Origin: Derxia lacustris | Lineage (GTDB): Bacteria > Pseudomonadota > Gammaproteobacteria > Burkholderiales > Burkholderiaceae_E | NCBI RefSeq assembly: GCF_002105195.1 | Contig: NZ_MUHU01000050.1 | Span: forward strand, 62,001-126,000 | Length of the DNA stretch: 64,000 nt | Reading direction: 5' to 3' | Shown: piece after piece, positions 17,609-27,731 of the stretch | How the letters are laid out: every line of letters starts with the position of its first letter | How positions within the stretch are numbered: position 1 is the stretch's first letter | The notes under the pieces: generated by a model | The model's input: the letters and a program-made list of their open reading frames with translations, nothing else | What the model was told of the DNA's origin: nothing | The model's database searches: none | Translations under genes and position numbers: made by a program

Positions 17609-17697
17609 GCCCGGGTGGTGAAACAGGTAGACACAGCGGACTTAAAATCCGCAGCCCCTAACAGGGCGTACCGGTTCGATTCCGGTCCCGGGCACCA
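17609..17697 (+). tRNA. tRNA-Leu (anticodon TAA)
   Basis: The acceptor stem pairs GCCCGGG (17609-17615) with CCCGGGC (17687-17693), followed by A and an encoded CCA (17695-17697). The anticodon stem is GCGGA/TCCGC with loop CTTAAAA, giving anticodon TAA, which reads UUA leucine codons. A long variable arm follows (GCCCCTAACAGGGC), as required for a class II tRNA, and the T-loop reads GGTTCGATTCC. UUA is a very rare codon in such a GC-rich genome. Confidence 0.97.
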
Positions 17698-17737
17698 ACC
17701 TTCCGATGCGCCCAGGCGCCGAGGTGCGCGCCGACAG

Positions 17738-18217
17738 ATGGACAGCCACAGCTTGATTCACCGTTTTGCCGCCGCCGCGAGCGCCGCCCGGGCCGACGAC
17801 AGCCTGCTGCCCGCCGGCTGGAGCGCGGCCGACTGGACCAGTCTGGCTGCCTTGGCGCAGCCGATCGGCATCGAGGCCGGCGATGCGCTCATCACCAGCG
17901 GCAACACCGAGCAGTCGCTGTTCCTGGTCTGCAGCGGCTCGGTCGAGGTGGCCTATGTGGCGCGTCAGACGCTGACGATGTCGATCATGTCGCACGTACC
18001 GGCCGGCTCGATCGTCGGCGAGCAGTCGTTCTTCGATGCCTCGCCGCGCTCGGCCAATGTGTGGGCGGTCGAGGATTGCGCGCTGCTGCGCATCGACCTG
18101 CGCGACTTCGAGCGCTATGCGCTCGCCGAACCGCGCCGCGCCTTCGAGCTGTCGTTCGCGCTCGGCCGGGTACTGGCGCTGCGGCTGCGCGCGACGACGG
18201 CGCGCATCGGCGTCTGA
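17738..18217 (+). CDS. Cyclic nucleotide-binding domain protein
   Basis: A 159-residue single-domain protein. Residues about 40-145 match a CAP/PKA-type cyclic nucleotide-binding domain, including the phosphate-binding cassette with GEQSFFDASPRSAN, which keeps the Glu and the Pro-Arg-Ser-Ala motif that contacts the cyclic nucleotide phosphate. There is no C-terminal helix-turn-helix, so it is not a transcription factor of the Crp type; it may act by protein contact. It stands alone between two tRNA genes, 40 bases after tRNA-Leu. Start ATG is at 17738. Confidence 0.75.
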   Translation: MDSHSLIHRFAAAASAARADDSLLPAGWSAADWTSLAALAQPIGIEAGDALITSGNTEQSLFLVCSGSVEVAYVARQTLTMSIMSHVPAGSIVGEQSFFDASPRSANVWAVEDCALLRIDLRDFERYALAEPRRAFELSFALGRVLALRLRATTARIGV

Positions 18218-18290
18218 CCGCCAGCACAACGCCGCGCGCTCGGCATGGCCGAATCCGCTGCGGCGCAGCTAGAATGCGCACCCGCCCGAA

Positions 18291-18380
18291 GGAAGCGTGC
18301 CAGAGCGGTTTAATGGACCGGTCTTGAAAACCGGCGATGGGGTAACCCATCCGTGAGTTCGAATCTCACCGCTTCCGCCA
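18291..18380 (+). tRNA. tRNA-Ser (anticodon TGA)
   Basis: The acceptor stem pairs GGAAGCG (18291-18297) with CGCTTCC (18370-18376), followed by G and an encoded CCA (18378-18380). The anticodon stem CCGGT/ACCGG encloses loop CTTGAAA, anticodon TGA. The long variable arm GATGGGGTAACCCATC makes it class II, consistent with serine. A good -10 element TAGAAT lies 21 bases upstream at 18270-18275, although no strong -35 pairs with it. Confidence 0.97.
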
Positions 18381-18392
18381 ATGCCTCAGTCG

Positions 18393-18418
18393 AGCCCTTG
18401 ACCTTCAAGGGCTTTTTT
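18393..18418 (+). terminator. Rho-independent terminator after tRNA-Ser
   Basis: A nine-base stem AGCCCTTGA (18393-18401) pairs with TCAAGGGCT (18405-18413) across a three-base loop and runs directly into a TTTTTT tract. It lies 12 bases after the tRNA CCA end and should end the tRNA-Ser transcript. Confidence 0.9.
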
Positions 18419-18582
18419 GTTGCCCGCGCGCAGGGGATGGCCTGGTCGCTGTCGCACGGCGTTCTCGGCGGCGGGCGCTTCGTGCCGATCTTCTCGGACA
18501 GCCATATCCACGCCGCCAGCCGTGAGCGCACACCGCGACAGCCTGCAAGCGGGCCAATCCGGCCCGCTTCGGGATACAGGCG

Positions 18583-19215
18583 ATGGCTTCCAATTTCTTC
18601 GCCCGGCAGGGCGCCGCATTCAAGAACGATCTCAACCGCTCCCTGGGCGCGCTCGTCGGCATCGCTCAGGGCCTGCTATGCGATGGCGTGCTCAACGACG
18701 ACGAAATCCGCTTCCTCGATCGCTGGCTTGTCGCCAACGAGAGCCTGTCGCTCACCTGGCCCGGCGACGTGCTGCACGCCCGGGTACGCGCGGTCCTCGC
18801 CGACGGCGTCATTGCCGAGGAGGAGCGGGCTTACCTCGTGGCGACCTTGCAGTCCCTCATCGGCGGTAGCCTTGAAGAGCTGGCCGAGCCCACGCACGTC
18901 ACTGCGCTGGCGTTCGACCACACGGCGGAAGTCACCTTCGAAGGTCGGCGCTTCGTGCTCACCGGCGACTTCGTGTTCGGGCCGCGCAAGACCTGCTCCA
19001 GGGTGATCGAGCTGCACGGCGGCGAGGTCGCGTCGAGCATCACGCGCAAGGTCGATTACGTGGTCGTCGGTGGCCTCGGCAGCCCGGAATGGAAGCACGG
19101 CAGTTTCGGCATCAAGATCGAAACGGCGATGCAGCTGCGCCGCGACGGCTTGCCCATCGCGCTCGTGCAGGAAGACCAGTGGGCGAACGCGATCCCGCGC
19201 ACGGCGGCGGCCTGA
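18583..19215 (+). CDS. TerB-like / BRCT domain protein
   Basis: A 210-residue cytoplasmic protein of two parts. Residues about 15-95 are helical and acidic with the repeated DG-N-DDEI and DGVIAEEE turns seen in TerB-like domains. Residues about 112-200 form a BRCT domain (FVLTGDFVFGPRKTCSRVIEL, then a conserved GG and VDYVVVGG), of the type found at the C-terminus of NAD-dependent DNA ligase. The combination recurs in bacterial proteins of unknown role, possibly linked to DNA or exonuclease functions. The next gene begins within its stop codon (TGATG). Confidence 0.75.
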   Translation: MASNFFARQGAAFKNDLNRSLGALVGIAQGLLCDGVLNDDEIRFLDRWLVANESLSLTWPGDVLHARVRAVLADGVIAEEERAYLVATLQSLIGGSLEELAEPTHVTALAFDHTAEVTFEGRRFVLTGDFVFGPRKTCSRVIELHGGEVASSITRKVDYVVVGGLGSPEWKHGSFGIKIETAMQLRRDGLPIALVQEDQWANAIPRTAAA

Positions 19216-19583
19216 TGCGCTGGCAACGCGAAGTCAGCGAGCCAGACCGCGCCGGCCTGTCGTGGCCGGAGCTTTGGGCCGGGCCCGATTGCGGCCTCAT
19301 CGCCAGCTGGGAACGCGGCAGGCAGAAGGCCGGCGAGACACCGGAGCTCGCCGCTGCGGCAGGCGCCGGCGAGCTGGTTCTGTTGCCGTGGAAGGGGGGC
19401 GTGGAGCAGCCGACGAAGACCGGGCGCAAGGTCGGGAGCCTGCTCTACCTGGCCATGTGGCAAGGGCTGCGCGGCGAACCGCTCGACGTCGATTTGGCGT
19501 GCGATGTGCAGCTCACATGCAGCCGTCACGGCGTGATGGTGACCTTCACCGGTGATTCGGTGCGCATTGCCAAGGCTCGCTGA
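19215..19583 (+). CDS. Hypothetical protein, coupled to the BRCT gene
   Basis: A 122-residue protein I do not recognise. It has no signal peptide or membrane helix and is rich in Trp, Gly and Leu in the first half. Its ATG overlaps the stop of the BRCT protein gene by one base (TGATG), so the two are almost certainly co-translated and probably work together. Codon composition matches the neighbours, so it appears to be a real gene. Confidence 0.6.
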   Translation: MRWQREVSEPDRAGLSWPELWAGPDCGLIASWERGRQKAGETPELAAAAGAGELVLLPWKGGVEQPTKTGRKVGSLLYLAMWQGLRGEPLDVDLACDVQLTCSRHGVMVTFTGDSVRIAKAR

Positions 19584-19653
19584 CGGCGCGTCCACACCGT
19601 CGGCCCTCATGAGCGTATGAGGCAGGCAACGAAGCCGCCCCAACCCGCCCGAC

Positions 19654-21243
19654 CTAAGCCGCCCTCCGCCGCCCCGCCGGATGCGCCGCATTCAACCCAT
19701 CGGCGATGTAGTGCGCCAGCGCATACACGGTCTCCGACGGGTTGTAGCCGATGGACGTCGGCAGCAGGCTCGCATCGGCGATGTAGAGGTTCTTCACGTC
19801 ATGCGTCTCGCCGCGCGGATTGACCACCGTCCTGGCCGGATCGGCGCCCATGCGGCAGGTGCCTTGCGGATGGAAGGACGTGTAGCGGTAGCGCGAGCGC
19901 TCGTTCTTCAGCCCGGCGATCACGCCGTCCACCGCCTCGACGCTGTCGATCTCCAGCTTCTGCGACGACGGGATGTACAGCCGCCGCGCGCCGGCCGCGA
20001 ACAGCACCTTGCAGGTCGTCGCGAGCCCCTTCTTCATCGCCTCGAAATCCTCGTCGTCCACGTCGTAGCGGATCGACTTGGCGCCGTCCTTCCAGCTCAC
20101 CTCGCCCACGTTCTTGTCGTGGATCAGGCTGATGAGCCGAGTCGTGGACTTGTAGCGGCTCATGAAGTCGACATAGGGCTTGCCGGTGCCCGGCTCGACC
20201 TGGGTGCTGGCCTCGACCGGGTCCTGCACCGCGTTGAGCAGCAGATAGCCGCCGTTTTCCGGCAGCGTGTCGCGGTCCATGTAGAGCGAATGCGTCGCGC
20301 CGTGAAAGTCGTAGACCGGCTGGTCGAACATCGCGGTCACCGACATCGTCGGATGGCACGCGAAGTTCTTGCCGACCTGGCCGCTGCCGTTGGCGAGCTG
20401 GCTGCGCAGCAGCAGCAGCGGCGTCTGCACCGGGCCGGCGGCCAGCACCACGATCGGCGCATCGACGCGCAGCCGCGCCTTCGGCTTGCCGGTCTGCTGG
20501 TCGACCACCTCGGCCTCGACGCCGGTCGCCTTGCCGTCGCGCGCCAGCACCTGCGTGACCCGCGTGTCGGAATGGATGGTTGCGCCGTGCTGCACCGCCC
20601 ACGGCAGATAGGTCACGAGCATCGACTGCTTGCGGTCCGAGGCGCAGCCCGCGAAGCACATGCCGGTCAGCACGCAGTCGCGCACATTGCGGCGCGCCTC
20701 GCCGCGCGGCAGGCCGAGCTTGGCCATGCCGGCAGCGATCAGTTCGGCGCCGCCGCTGGTCTCCTGCGGCGTGACCGCGCGGATGCCGAGGTTGCGCTCG
20801 ACCTTCTCGAAATAGGGCCGCAGGGTCGCCGGCGTGAGCGCGGTCAGGCCGAACTCGCGGCCCCACAGGTCGAGGTAGTAGTCGGGCGTGCGAAAGCACA
20901 GCGCGGCGTTGACCACCGTCGAGCCGCCGACGCAGGCGCCCTGCAGGATCGCGATGTCGCCGCTGTCGTTGTTCTGGCCGCCGTGGTCGGCGTAGAGCGT
21001 GCCCATGCTGATCGCGAGCATCTCGGTGAATTTCTCGGACGGCACATAGGGGCCGGCTTCGAGCACGATCACCTTCTTGCCGGCCTTGGCCAGTTCATAG
21101 GCCATCACCGCGCCGCCCGCGCCCGAGCCGACCACGACCGCGTCGGCTTTCAGGTGCAGATGGGCGCCGGCGGCGATGTCGCTGGCCTGGGTCACGGGCA
21201 GGCCGTGCTTCGGCACTTCGACCGGAATCGTCTTGTTGGTCAT
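19654..21243 (-). CDS. GMC-family FAD alcohol dehydrogenase/oxidoreductase
   Basis: A 529-residue GMC oxidoreductase, last gene of a four-gene operon. The FAD dinucleotide motif VVGSGAGGAVMAYELAKAG lies at about residues 37-55 with VLEAG after it. The catalytic His region near the C-terminus is YTSFHPQGTCRMG, followed by the typical NPSETVYALA. A CX5MCX2GC cluster near residue 190 matches bacterial long-chain or aromatic alcohol dehydrogenases. It has no signal peptide; the Tat-signal protein encoded just upstream may carry it to the periplasm. Next to benzaldehyde dehydrogenase, benzyl alcohol or a relative is the likely substrate (inference). Confidence 0.85.
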   Translation of the reverse strand: MTNKTIPVEVPKHGLPVTQASDIAAGAHLHLKADAVVVGSGAGGAVMAYELAKAGKKVIVLEAGPYVPSEKFTEMLAISMGTLYADHGGQNNDSGDIAILQGACVGGSTVVNAALCFRTPDYYLDLWGREFGLTALTPATLRPYFEKVERNLGIRAVTPQETSGGAELIAAGMAKLGLPRGEARRNVRDCVLTGMCFAGCASDRKQSMLVTYLPWAVQHGATIHSDTRVTQVLARDGKATGVEAEVVDQQTGKPKARLRVDAPIVVLAAGPVQTPLLLLRSQLANGSGQVGKNFACHPTMSVTAMFDQPVYDFHGATHSLYMDRDTLPENGGYLLLNAVQDPVEASTQVEPGTGKPYVDFMSRYKSTTRLISLIHDKNVGEVSWKDGAKSIRYDVDDEDFEAMKKGLATTCKVLFAAGARRLYIPSSQKLEIDSVEAVDGVIAGLKNERSRYRYTSFHPQGTCRMGADPARTVVNPRGETHDVKNLYIADASLLPTSIGYNPSETVYALAHYIADGLNAAHPAGRRRAA

Positions 21244-21256
21244 GTTGCTGGTCTCC

Positions 21257-21850
21257 TCAAGCCTGGGGCAGCGGCTGGTTGCCGAGCGACGGAATGCGGT
21301 TGCGGCGCGTGACCGGGCCGTCGTAGCCGAGCGGTCCCCAGGTCGGCGGATTGGCGAAGTAGGCGAGCGCGACGAGCTTCTTGAGGCCCAGGCTCAGCGC
21401 GCGCTGCGGCACTTCGGTGCCATTGGCCCAGGCGTCGCAGAAGGCGATTGCGTCGGCATCGCCGAGGTCGACGAAGGCCTTGCCGTAGCCCGCCTTCGGG
21501 CCGTCGTTGAAATAGCCGATGCCGCCGCGCAGCCCGGCGAGGATGTGCGGCGGCATGGTCGCGAGCAGCGCCGCGTCGAGCGTCTGGAGCACCGGCACCT
21601 GGGCCGGCGGCAGCAGCGCGCTGCCCTCGGTCGGCAACATCACGTCGAGCAGGCGCTGGAACACGCGGGCCTCGGTCGCGCCGACGAATTTCATCGGCGC
21701 GGGCGCGGCGGCGCGCAGCGTGGCGGGCGCGCCGGCGGTCAGGCCGAGCGCGGCGGCGGCGAGCAGGAACTGGCGCCGCGTGAGGCCGCCGGCGGCGGTC
21801 ATCGCAGGCAGGGCGGCGGCGCCGCGCGGATCGGGCGTGGAAATGCGCAT
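21257..21850 (-). CDS. Tat-exported small subunit, gluconate-2-dehydrogenase subunit 3-like
   Basis: A 197-residue protein with a twin-arginine signal (TRRQFLLAAAALGLTAG, about residues 24-40) after a 23-residue leader. The mature part has the size and pattern of the small subunits that accompany membrane-bound GMC dehydrogenases (gluconate 2-dehydrogenase subunit 3 type). It is 13 bases upstream of the GMC gene. A folded complex exported by one Tat signal is known for this enzyme class; I infer the same here. No cytochrome c subunit is present, so the electron acceptor is unknown. Confidence 0.65.
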   Translation of the reverse strand: MRISTPDPRGAAALPAMTAAGGLTRRQFLLAAAALGLTAGAPATLRAAAPAPMKFVGATEARVFQRLLDVMLPTEGSALLPPAQVPVLQTLDAALLATMPPHILAGLRGGIGYFNDGPKAGYGKAFVDLGDADAIAFCDAWANGTEVPQRALSLGLKKLVALAYFANPPTWGPLGYDGPVTRRNRIPSLGNQPLPQA

Positions 21851-21875
21851 GGTTGTCTCCTGAATCGGATGGCGG

Positions 21876-22754
21876 TCAGAAGACCTGGAGCAGGCGCAGG
21901 TTCACGCGCGCGCTTTCCTTGAAGCCGTTGTCCACCCGCAGATCGCGGCCGACGTTGACGAGCAGTTGCGTCGCCGGCCCGACGAAGGCGGCGGTGCCGA
22001 GCTGGAACTTGGTGACATTGGCCGCGTCGTTGCGCGACACGCCGGCGACCTTGGTCTCGCCCAGATGCGCGTAAGACAGCCCGCCGCGCAGGTCCCAGGT
22101 CGGGCTCATCGCATAGCGCGCAAAGCCCTGGAGCTGGGTCGTGGCCGATTGTTCGAGCGAGGCGCCGGCGGCATTGGCCTTGTCGTTCTTGCCGTAGGCC
22201 GTCACGTCGGCGGCGAGGTCGATGGTCCACTTGTCGCCGAGGCCGAACAGCCAGGCGGCTTGCAGCGCGGTCTTCCAGCGGTTCTCGCCGAGGTTGAGCG
22301 GCTTGTTCGCGTCGTAGGTGCCGGTGGGCGCGTAGACGAACGGCGTGATGCCGAAATAGCTGCGCTTCGCCGCGTCCTCATGCAGCCAGACGGTGGCGGC
22401 GAGGATCAGGTCGCCGACGCCGCTGCGGTTGCCGAGTGCCGGCGCCAGATCGTTCTTGGCTTCGAGCCGGCCGAAGGGCAGCAGGAATTGCGGATCGACC
22501 GTGAAGCCGGCGATCTTCATGAAATGGATCATCCGCAGGATGCCGATGTTGGAGTCGAGGCCGTAGCTGCCGGCCGGGCGCTTGCCGTTGGCATAGAGCT
22601 GGTCGCGCTGGGCGGTCTGGGCGTAGAGCGCCGCGATGTTCGTGCCCTCGGGCAGGGCGGTGTAGTCGCCGGCGTCGATGTCGATGGCGTGGGCGGCAGT
22701 GCCGGCAAAGGCGAGCGTGGCGCCGAGCAGGGCGGTGCGCAGGGACGGGTTCAT
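21876..22754 (-). CDS. PF13557-type outer-membrane protein (phenol meta-pathway transporter-like)
   Basis: A 292-residue protein with a Sec signal peptide (residues 1-22, cleavage near AHA-ID) and an alternating beta-strand pattern throughout, ending in phenylalanine, as for an outer-membrane beta barrel. It resembles the putative 'MetA pathway of phenol degradation' family found with aromatic hydrocarbon clusters, where it probably admits hydrophobic substrates. It lies between the aldehyde dehydrogenase (29 bases upstream) and the Tat-signal subunit (25 bases downstream), so it is part of the aromatic alcohol operon. Confidence 0.75.
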   Translation of the reverse strand: MNPSLRTALLGATLAFAGTAAHAIDIDAGDYTALPEGTNIAALYAQTAQRDQLYANGKRPAGSYGLDSNIGILRMIHFMKIAGFTVDPQFLLPFGRLEAKNDLAPALGNRSGVGDLILAATVWLHEDAAKRSYFGITPFVYAPTGTYDANKPLNLGENRWKTALQAAWLFGLGDKWTIDLAADVTAYGKNDKANAAGASLEQSATTQLQGFARYAMSPTWDLRGGLSYAHLGETKVAGVSRNDAANVTKFQLGTAAFVGPATQLLVNVGRDLRVDNGFKESARVNLRLLQVF

Positions 22755-22783
22755 GTGGGTCTCCTCTTGGGTCTTGTTGTTGG

Positions 22784-24247
22784 TCAGAACGGGTACTGGA
22801 TGCCTTGTTCGAGCACGCTGACCCACTGCGTCTCGGTGAACTCATGCAGGTTGGCCGGGCCGCCAAAGCGCCCGCCATTGCCCGACGCGCCCATGCCGCC
22901 GAAGGGCACCTGGAATTCGTTGTTCACGGTCTGGTCGTTGATGTGGACCATGCCGGTGTGCAGCCGCGCCGCGAGGGCGAGGCCGCGTTGCACGTTGCGG
23001 CTGTGGATCGCGGCCGCGAGGCCATAGGGCGAGGCGTTGACCAGCGCGACCGCCTCGTCGTCGCTGTCGAACACGGTGATGGGCGCGACCGGACCGAAGA
23101 TTTCCTCGCTGAACGCCGCCATGTCGGGTCGCACGTCGGCGAGCACGGTCGGGCGGTAGAACAGGCCGGACTGCGGGCCGCCGGTGAGCAGCCGGGCGCC
23201 GTCGCGCAGCGCGCCCTGCACGATGGCGTCGATGCGCGCGAGCTGCCTGGCGTTGATGATCGGGCCGAGATGGACCGGCTCGGTGAACGGGTCGCCGACC
23301 GCGAGCTTGCCGGCGCGCTCGGCGAGCAGCTCGGCATAGCGCGCCGCGACGCTGCGATGCACGAGATGGCGCCCGGCCTGCATGCAGATCTGGCCCTGAT
23401 GCAGAAAGGCGCCCCAGGCGCCGCTGGAGCTGGCGGCGTCGAGATCGGCATCGTCGAGCACGACCAGCGCGTTGTTGCCGCCGAGTTCGAGCGCGCACTT
23501 CTTGAGCAGCTGGCCGCAGGTGGCGCCGATGCTGCGGCCGACGCCGGTCGAGCCGGTGAAGGCGATCATCGACACCGCCGGATGGCGCACGACGGCGTCG
23601 CCGGTGTCGGGACCGCCGGGCAGCAGTTGCAGCAGGCCGTCGGGCAGGCCGGCATCGGCAAACAGCTGGGCGATCAGCGCGCCGCCGATCACGGCGGTCT
23701 GCACATCGGGCTTGAGCAGCACGGCATTGCCGAGCGCCAGCGCCGGCGCGATCGAGCGCATCGACAGCAGCAGCGGGAAGTTCCACGGCGAGATCACGCC
23801 GACCACGCCAATGGGCACGCGGCGCCAATAGTTGGTGCGGCCCGGCATGGCCGACGGAAAGATCTCGCCGGTCGGCTGCATCGGCAGGCTTGCGCTCATC
23901 AGCAGCTGCTCGTAGGTGGCGTGCAGCTCCCAGTCGGCCTTGAGCGGCACCGAGCCGGCTTCGCGGACGTTCCAGTAGCGAAAGCTGTCGGCGCGCTCCT
24001 TGAGCAGGCGCGCGGCCTCGCGCAGCACGGCGGCGCGCCGGTCGAAGGGCGTGGCGGCCCAGGCTTTCTGGGCGAGCGCGGCGGCGCGGGCGGCCTCGTC
24101 CACATCGGTGGCGTCGGCGATGCCGGTGCGGCCGAGCACGGCGCCGGTCGCCGGCTCGCGCACCTCGGCGCTGCCGCCGTGGGCTTCGCGCCAGCCCGAG
24201 CTGTAGATCAGGCCGCTCGACGGAAGCGGAAGTTCGTGGATGTTCAT
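22784..24247 (-). CDS. Benzaldehyde dehydrogenase (NAD+), XylC-like
   Basis: A 487-residue aldehyde dehydrogenase that should oxidise benzaldehyde to benzoate with NAD+. The catalytic cysteine is Cys288 (QGQICMQAGR) and the general base Glu254 (ALELGGNNA); the fold signature WNFPLLLSMRSIAPALALGN is near residues 155-174. Length and motifs fit the XylC/BADH subgroup. It is first in the minus-strand operon with the outer-membrane protein, Tat-signal protein and GMC dehydrogenase, downstream of a candidate sigma-54 promoter and divergent from an AcoR-type activator. Confidence 0.9.
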   Translation of the reverse strand: MNIHELPLPSSGLIYSSGWREAHGGSAEVREPATGAVLGRTGIADATDVDEAARAAALAQKAWAATPFDRRAAVLREAARLLKERADSFRYWNVREAGSVPLKADWELHATYEQLLMSASLPMQPTGEIFPSAMPGRTNYWRRVPIGVVGVISPWNFPLLLSMRSIAPALALGNAVLLKPDVQTAVIGGALIAQLFADAGLPDGLLQLLPGGPDTGDAVVRHPAVSMIAFTGSTGVGRSIGATCGQLLKKCALELGGNNALVVLDDADLDAASSSGAWGAFLHQGQICMQAGRHLVHRSVAARYAELLAERAGKLAVGDPFTEPVHLGPIINARQLARIDAIVQGALRDGARLLTGGPQSGLFYRPTVLADVRPDMAAFSEEIFGPVAPITVFDSDDEAVALVNASPYGLAAAIHSRNVQRGLALAARLHTGMVHINDQTVNNEFQVPFGGMGASGNGGRFGGPANLHEFTETQWVSVLEQGIQYPF

Positions 24248-24303
24248 GCCGGTCTCCTCGGTGGTGGCTGAGGGCGGGTCTGGGCCCGCCGCGTTTGCCT
24301 AGG

Positions 24304-24318
24304 GCAAGCGGCGTACCG
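24304..24318 (-). promoter_or_regulatory. Candidate sigma-54 (-24/-12) promoter of the benzaldehyde dehydrogenase operon
   Basis: Read on the minus strand the sequence is CGGTACGCCGCTTGC, matching the consensus TGGCACG-N4-TTGC at 9 of 11 fixed positions, including the invariant GG and GC pairs ten bases apart. It would start transcription near 24292, about 45 bases before the ATG at 24247. The divergent gene encodes an AcoR-type sigma-54 activator, which makes the assignment more likely. Confidence 0.6.
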
Positions 24319-24393
24319 CCCCGGCCGGCGGCGCTGGCGACGGCGCTTGTCCCTGCCAAATCAAGCGCTTGCGAAGCGGCGCGCGCTGGCGGC

Positions 24394-24452
24394 GGCGTCT
24401 CGCGCGTCCCGCTGCGGGATGCGCCGGTCTCATTGCGGGACGCCGAGACGCC
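24394..24452. promoter_or_regulatory. Long inverted repeat, probable activator (enhancer) site
   Basis: The left arm GGCGTCTCGCGCGTCCCGC (24394-24412) is matched on the opposite strand by GGCGTCTCGGCGTCCCGC (24435-24452), differing only by one inserted base. A third partial copy, TGCGGGATGCGCCGGTCTC, fills part of the 22-base spacer. The repeat lies 100-160 bases upstream of the inferred sigma-54 start, the usual place for an upstream activating sequence, and roughly midway to the activator gene. Confidence 0.6.
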
Positions 24453-24496
24453 GAAACCACAGTCGGGCGACGGACGGCGCTAGGGGTTTGGTCGCG

Positions 24497-24526
24497 TTGA
24501 CGCTGGCGCGCCCGCGTCGCTAGGGT
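24497..24526 (+). promoter_or_regulatory. Possible sigma-70 promoter of the AcoR-type activator
   Basis: TTGACG (24497-24502) and TAGGGT (24521-24526) are separated by 18 bases and face the activator gene at 24564. The -35 is strong and the -10 weak, which could fit a regulator expressed at a low level. Confidence 0.35.
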
Positions 24527-24563
24527 CGGCGCACTTTTTCATCCGCGCGTGTGAACCTGAATC

Positions 24564-26468
<1,905 letters not shown>

Positions 26469-26514
26469 ACGACAAGGCTCGCCTGGGCCGGATCGGCGCA
26501 GGCGGGTTGCAAGC

Positions 26515-27720
26515 TCAGCCCGGCCGGCTCGTTCGCGCGGCCCGCGCCAGCCACGGCGCGCTGAACGGCCGATGCAGCACCAGCCACGCCAGCGACCCGA
26601 GCGCCACGCCCCAGAACGCCGAGCCCAGCCCGAACAGCGACATGCCGGACGCCGTCGCCAGGAAGGTGATGACCGAGGCCTCGCGCTGGTCCGGCTCGCT
26701 CATCATCCCGAGCAGGTTGTTGCCGATGGCGCCGACCAGCGCCAGCCCCGCGAGCACCGCGACGAAGGTCTTGGGCAGCGCGGTGAACAGCAGCACGATG
26801 GTTCCGGCAAAGCTGCCGCCCAGCAGATAGAAGACGCCATTGGCGAGCCCCGCCACATGGCGCCGCGCCGGGTCCGGATGCGCCTCGGGGCCGGTGCACA
26901 GCGCGGCCGTGATCGATGCCGTGACCAGGGTGATGCCGCCGAACAGCGCCGCCGGCAGCGACACCAGCCCGAGCACGCCCAGCACCGGCCGTGCCGGCAC
27001 GTCATAGCCGGCCTGGCGCAGGATCGCCAGGCCCGGCATGAACTGCCCGGTCAGGCTCACCAGCACCAGCGGCAGCGCCAGCCCGAGGGTGGCGCGCGCG
27101 GTCCATTCGGGCGCGATGAACATCGGCGTCGCCAGACTCGGCCGCAGGCCGTGCAGGCTCGCGCCTTCGACCCCCACGGCCAGCGCAATGCCGGCAATGA
27201 GCAGCAGCACCAGGCAATGGCGCGGCAGCAGCCGGCGCAGCAGCAGATAGACCGCGATCATCCCGAAGGCCAGCGTCGGCGCCAGCTCGGCCGCCGTGAA
27301 GGCGCCGACGCCAAAGCGGAACAGGATGCCGGCCATCATCGCGCTGGCCACGCCGCGTGGGATGAGCCCGACCAGCCGGTCGAAGCCGCCCGACAGCCCG
27401 ATCGCCACCAGCACCGCCGCCGCCACCAGATAGGCGCCGACCGCCTCGTTGAGCGAGATGGCCGGGAACAGCGCCACCAGCAGCGCCGTGCCCGGCGCCG
27501 ACCAGGCGGTGATGACCGGCGCGCGAAAGCGCCAGCTCAGCAGCAGCCCCGACAGGCCGGCGCCGATGGAGATGGCCCAGACCCAGGAGGCGATCATTTC
27601 CGGGGCCGCGCCGGCGCGCTGAGCGGCCTGGAAAAAGATGACGAGCGGCCCCGAGTAGGAAATGAGCACCGCCATGAAACCGGCGGTCAGGGCTGAGAGC
27701 GAGAAGTCCCTGAGCGGCAT
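26515..27720 (-). CDS. benE: Benzoate/proton symporter BenE
   Basis: A 401-residue inner-membrane transporter with about 12 hydrophobic segments and the BenE family pattern (SGPLVIFFQAAQRAG near residue 23; later ASITAALCTGPEAHPDP). It imports benzoate with protons. It is last in the catBCA-benABCD-MFS-benE series on the minus strand and starts 11 bases after the MFS gene stop. The locus thus encodes three types of potential benzoate uptake (BenE, MFS, ABC). Confidence 0.9.
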   Translation of the reverse strand: MPLRDFSLSALTAGFMAVLISYSGPLVIFFQAAQRAGAAPEMIASWVWAISIGAGLSGLLLSWRFRAPVITAWSAPGTALLVALFPAISLNEAVGAYLVAAAVLVAIGLSGGFDRLVGLIPRGVASAMMAGILFRFGVGAFTAAELAPTLAFGMIAVYLLLRRLLPRHCLVLLLIAGIALAVGVEGASLHGLRPSLATPMFIAPEWTARATLGLALPLVLVSLTGQFMPGLAILRQAGYDVPARPVLGVLGLVSLPAALFGGITLVTASITAALCTGPEAHPDPARRHVAGLANGVFYLLGGSFAGTIVLLFTALPKTFVAVLAGLALVGAIGNNLLGMMSEPDQREASVITFLATASGMSLFGLGSAFWGVALGSLAWLVLHRPFSAPWLARAARTSRPG

Positions 27721-27731
27721 CGCCGGCGCGC

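Noticed and set aside
17609..18380. Genomic-island insertion at the two tRNA genes
   Set aside because: No integrase gene or repeated tRNA 3' end was seen in the window, so an island boundary cannot be supported.
19605..19622. Hairpin CCTCAT-N6-ATGAGG between the hypothetical gene and the GMC gene
   Set aside because: The stem is only six pairs and no T run follows, so it was not called a terminator, although it lies between convergent genes.
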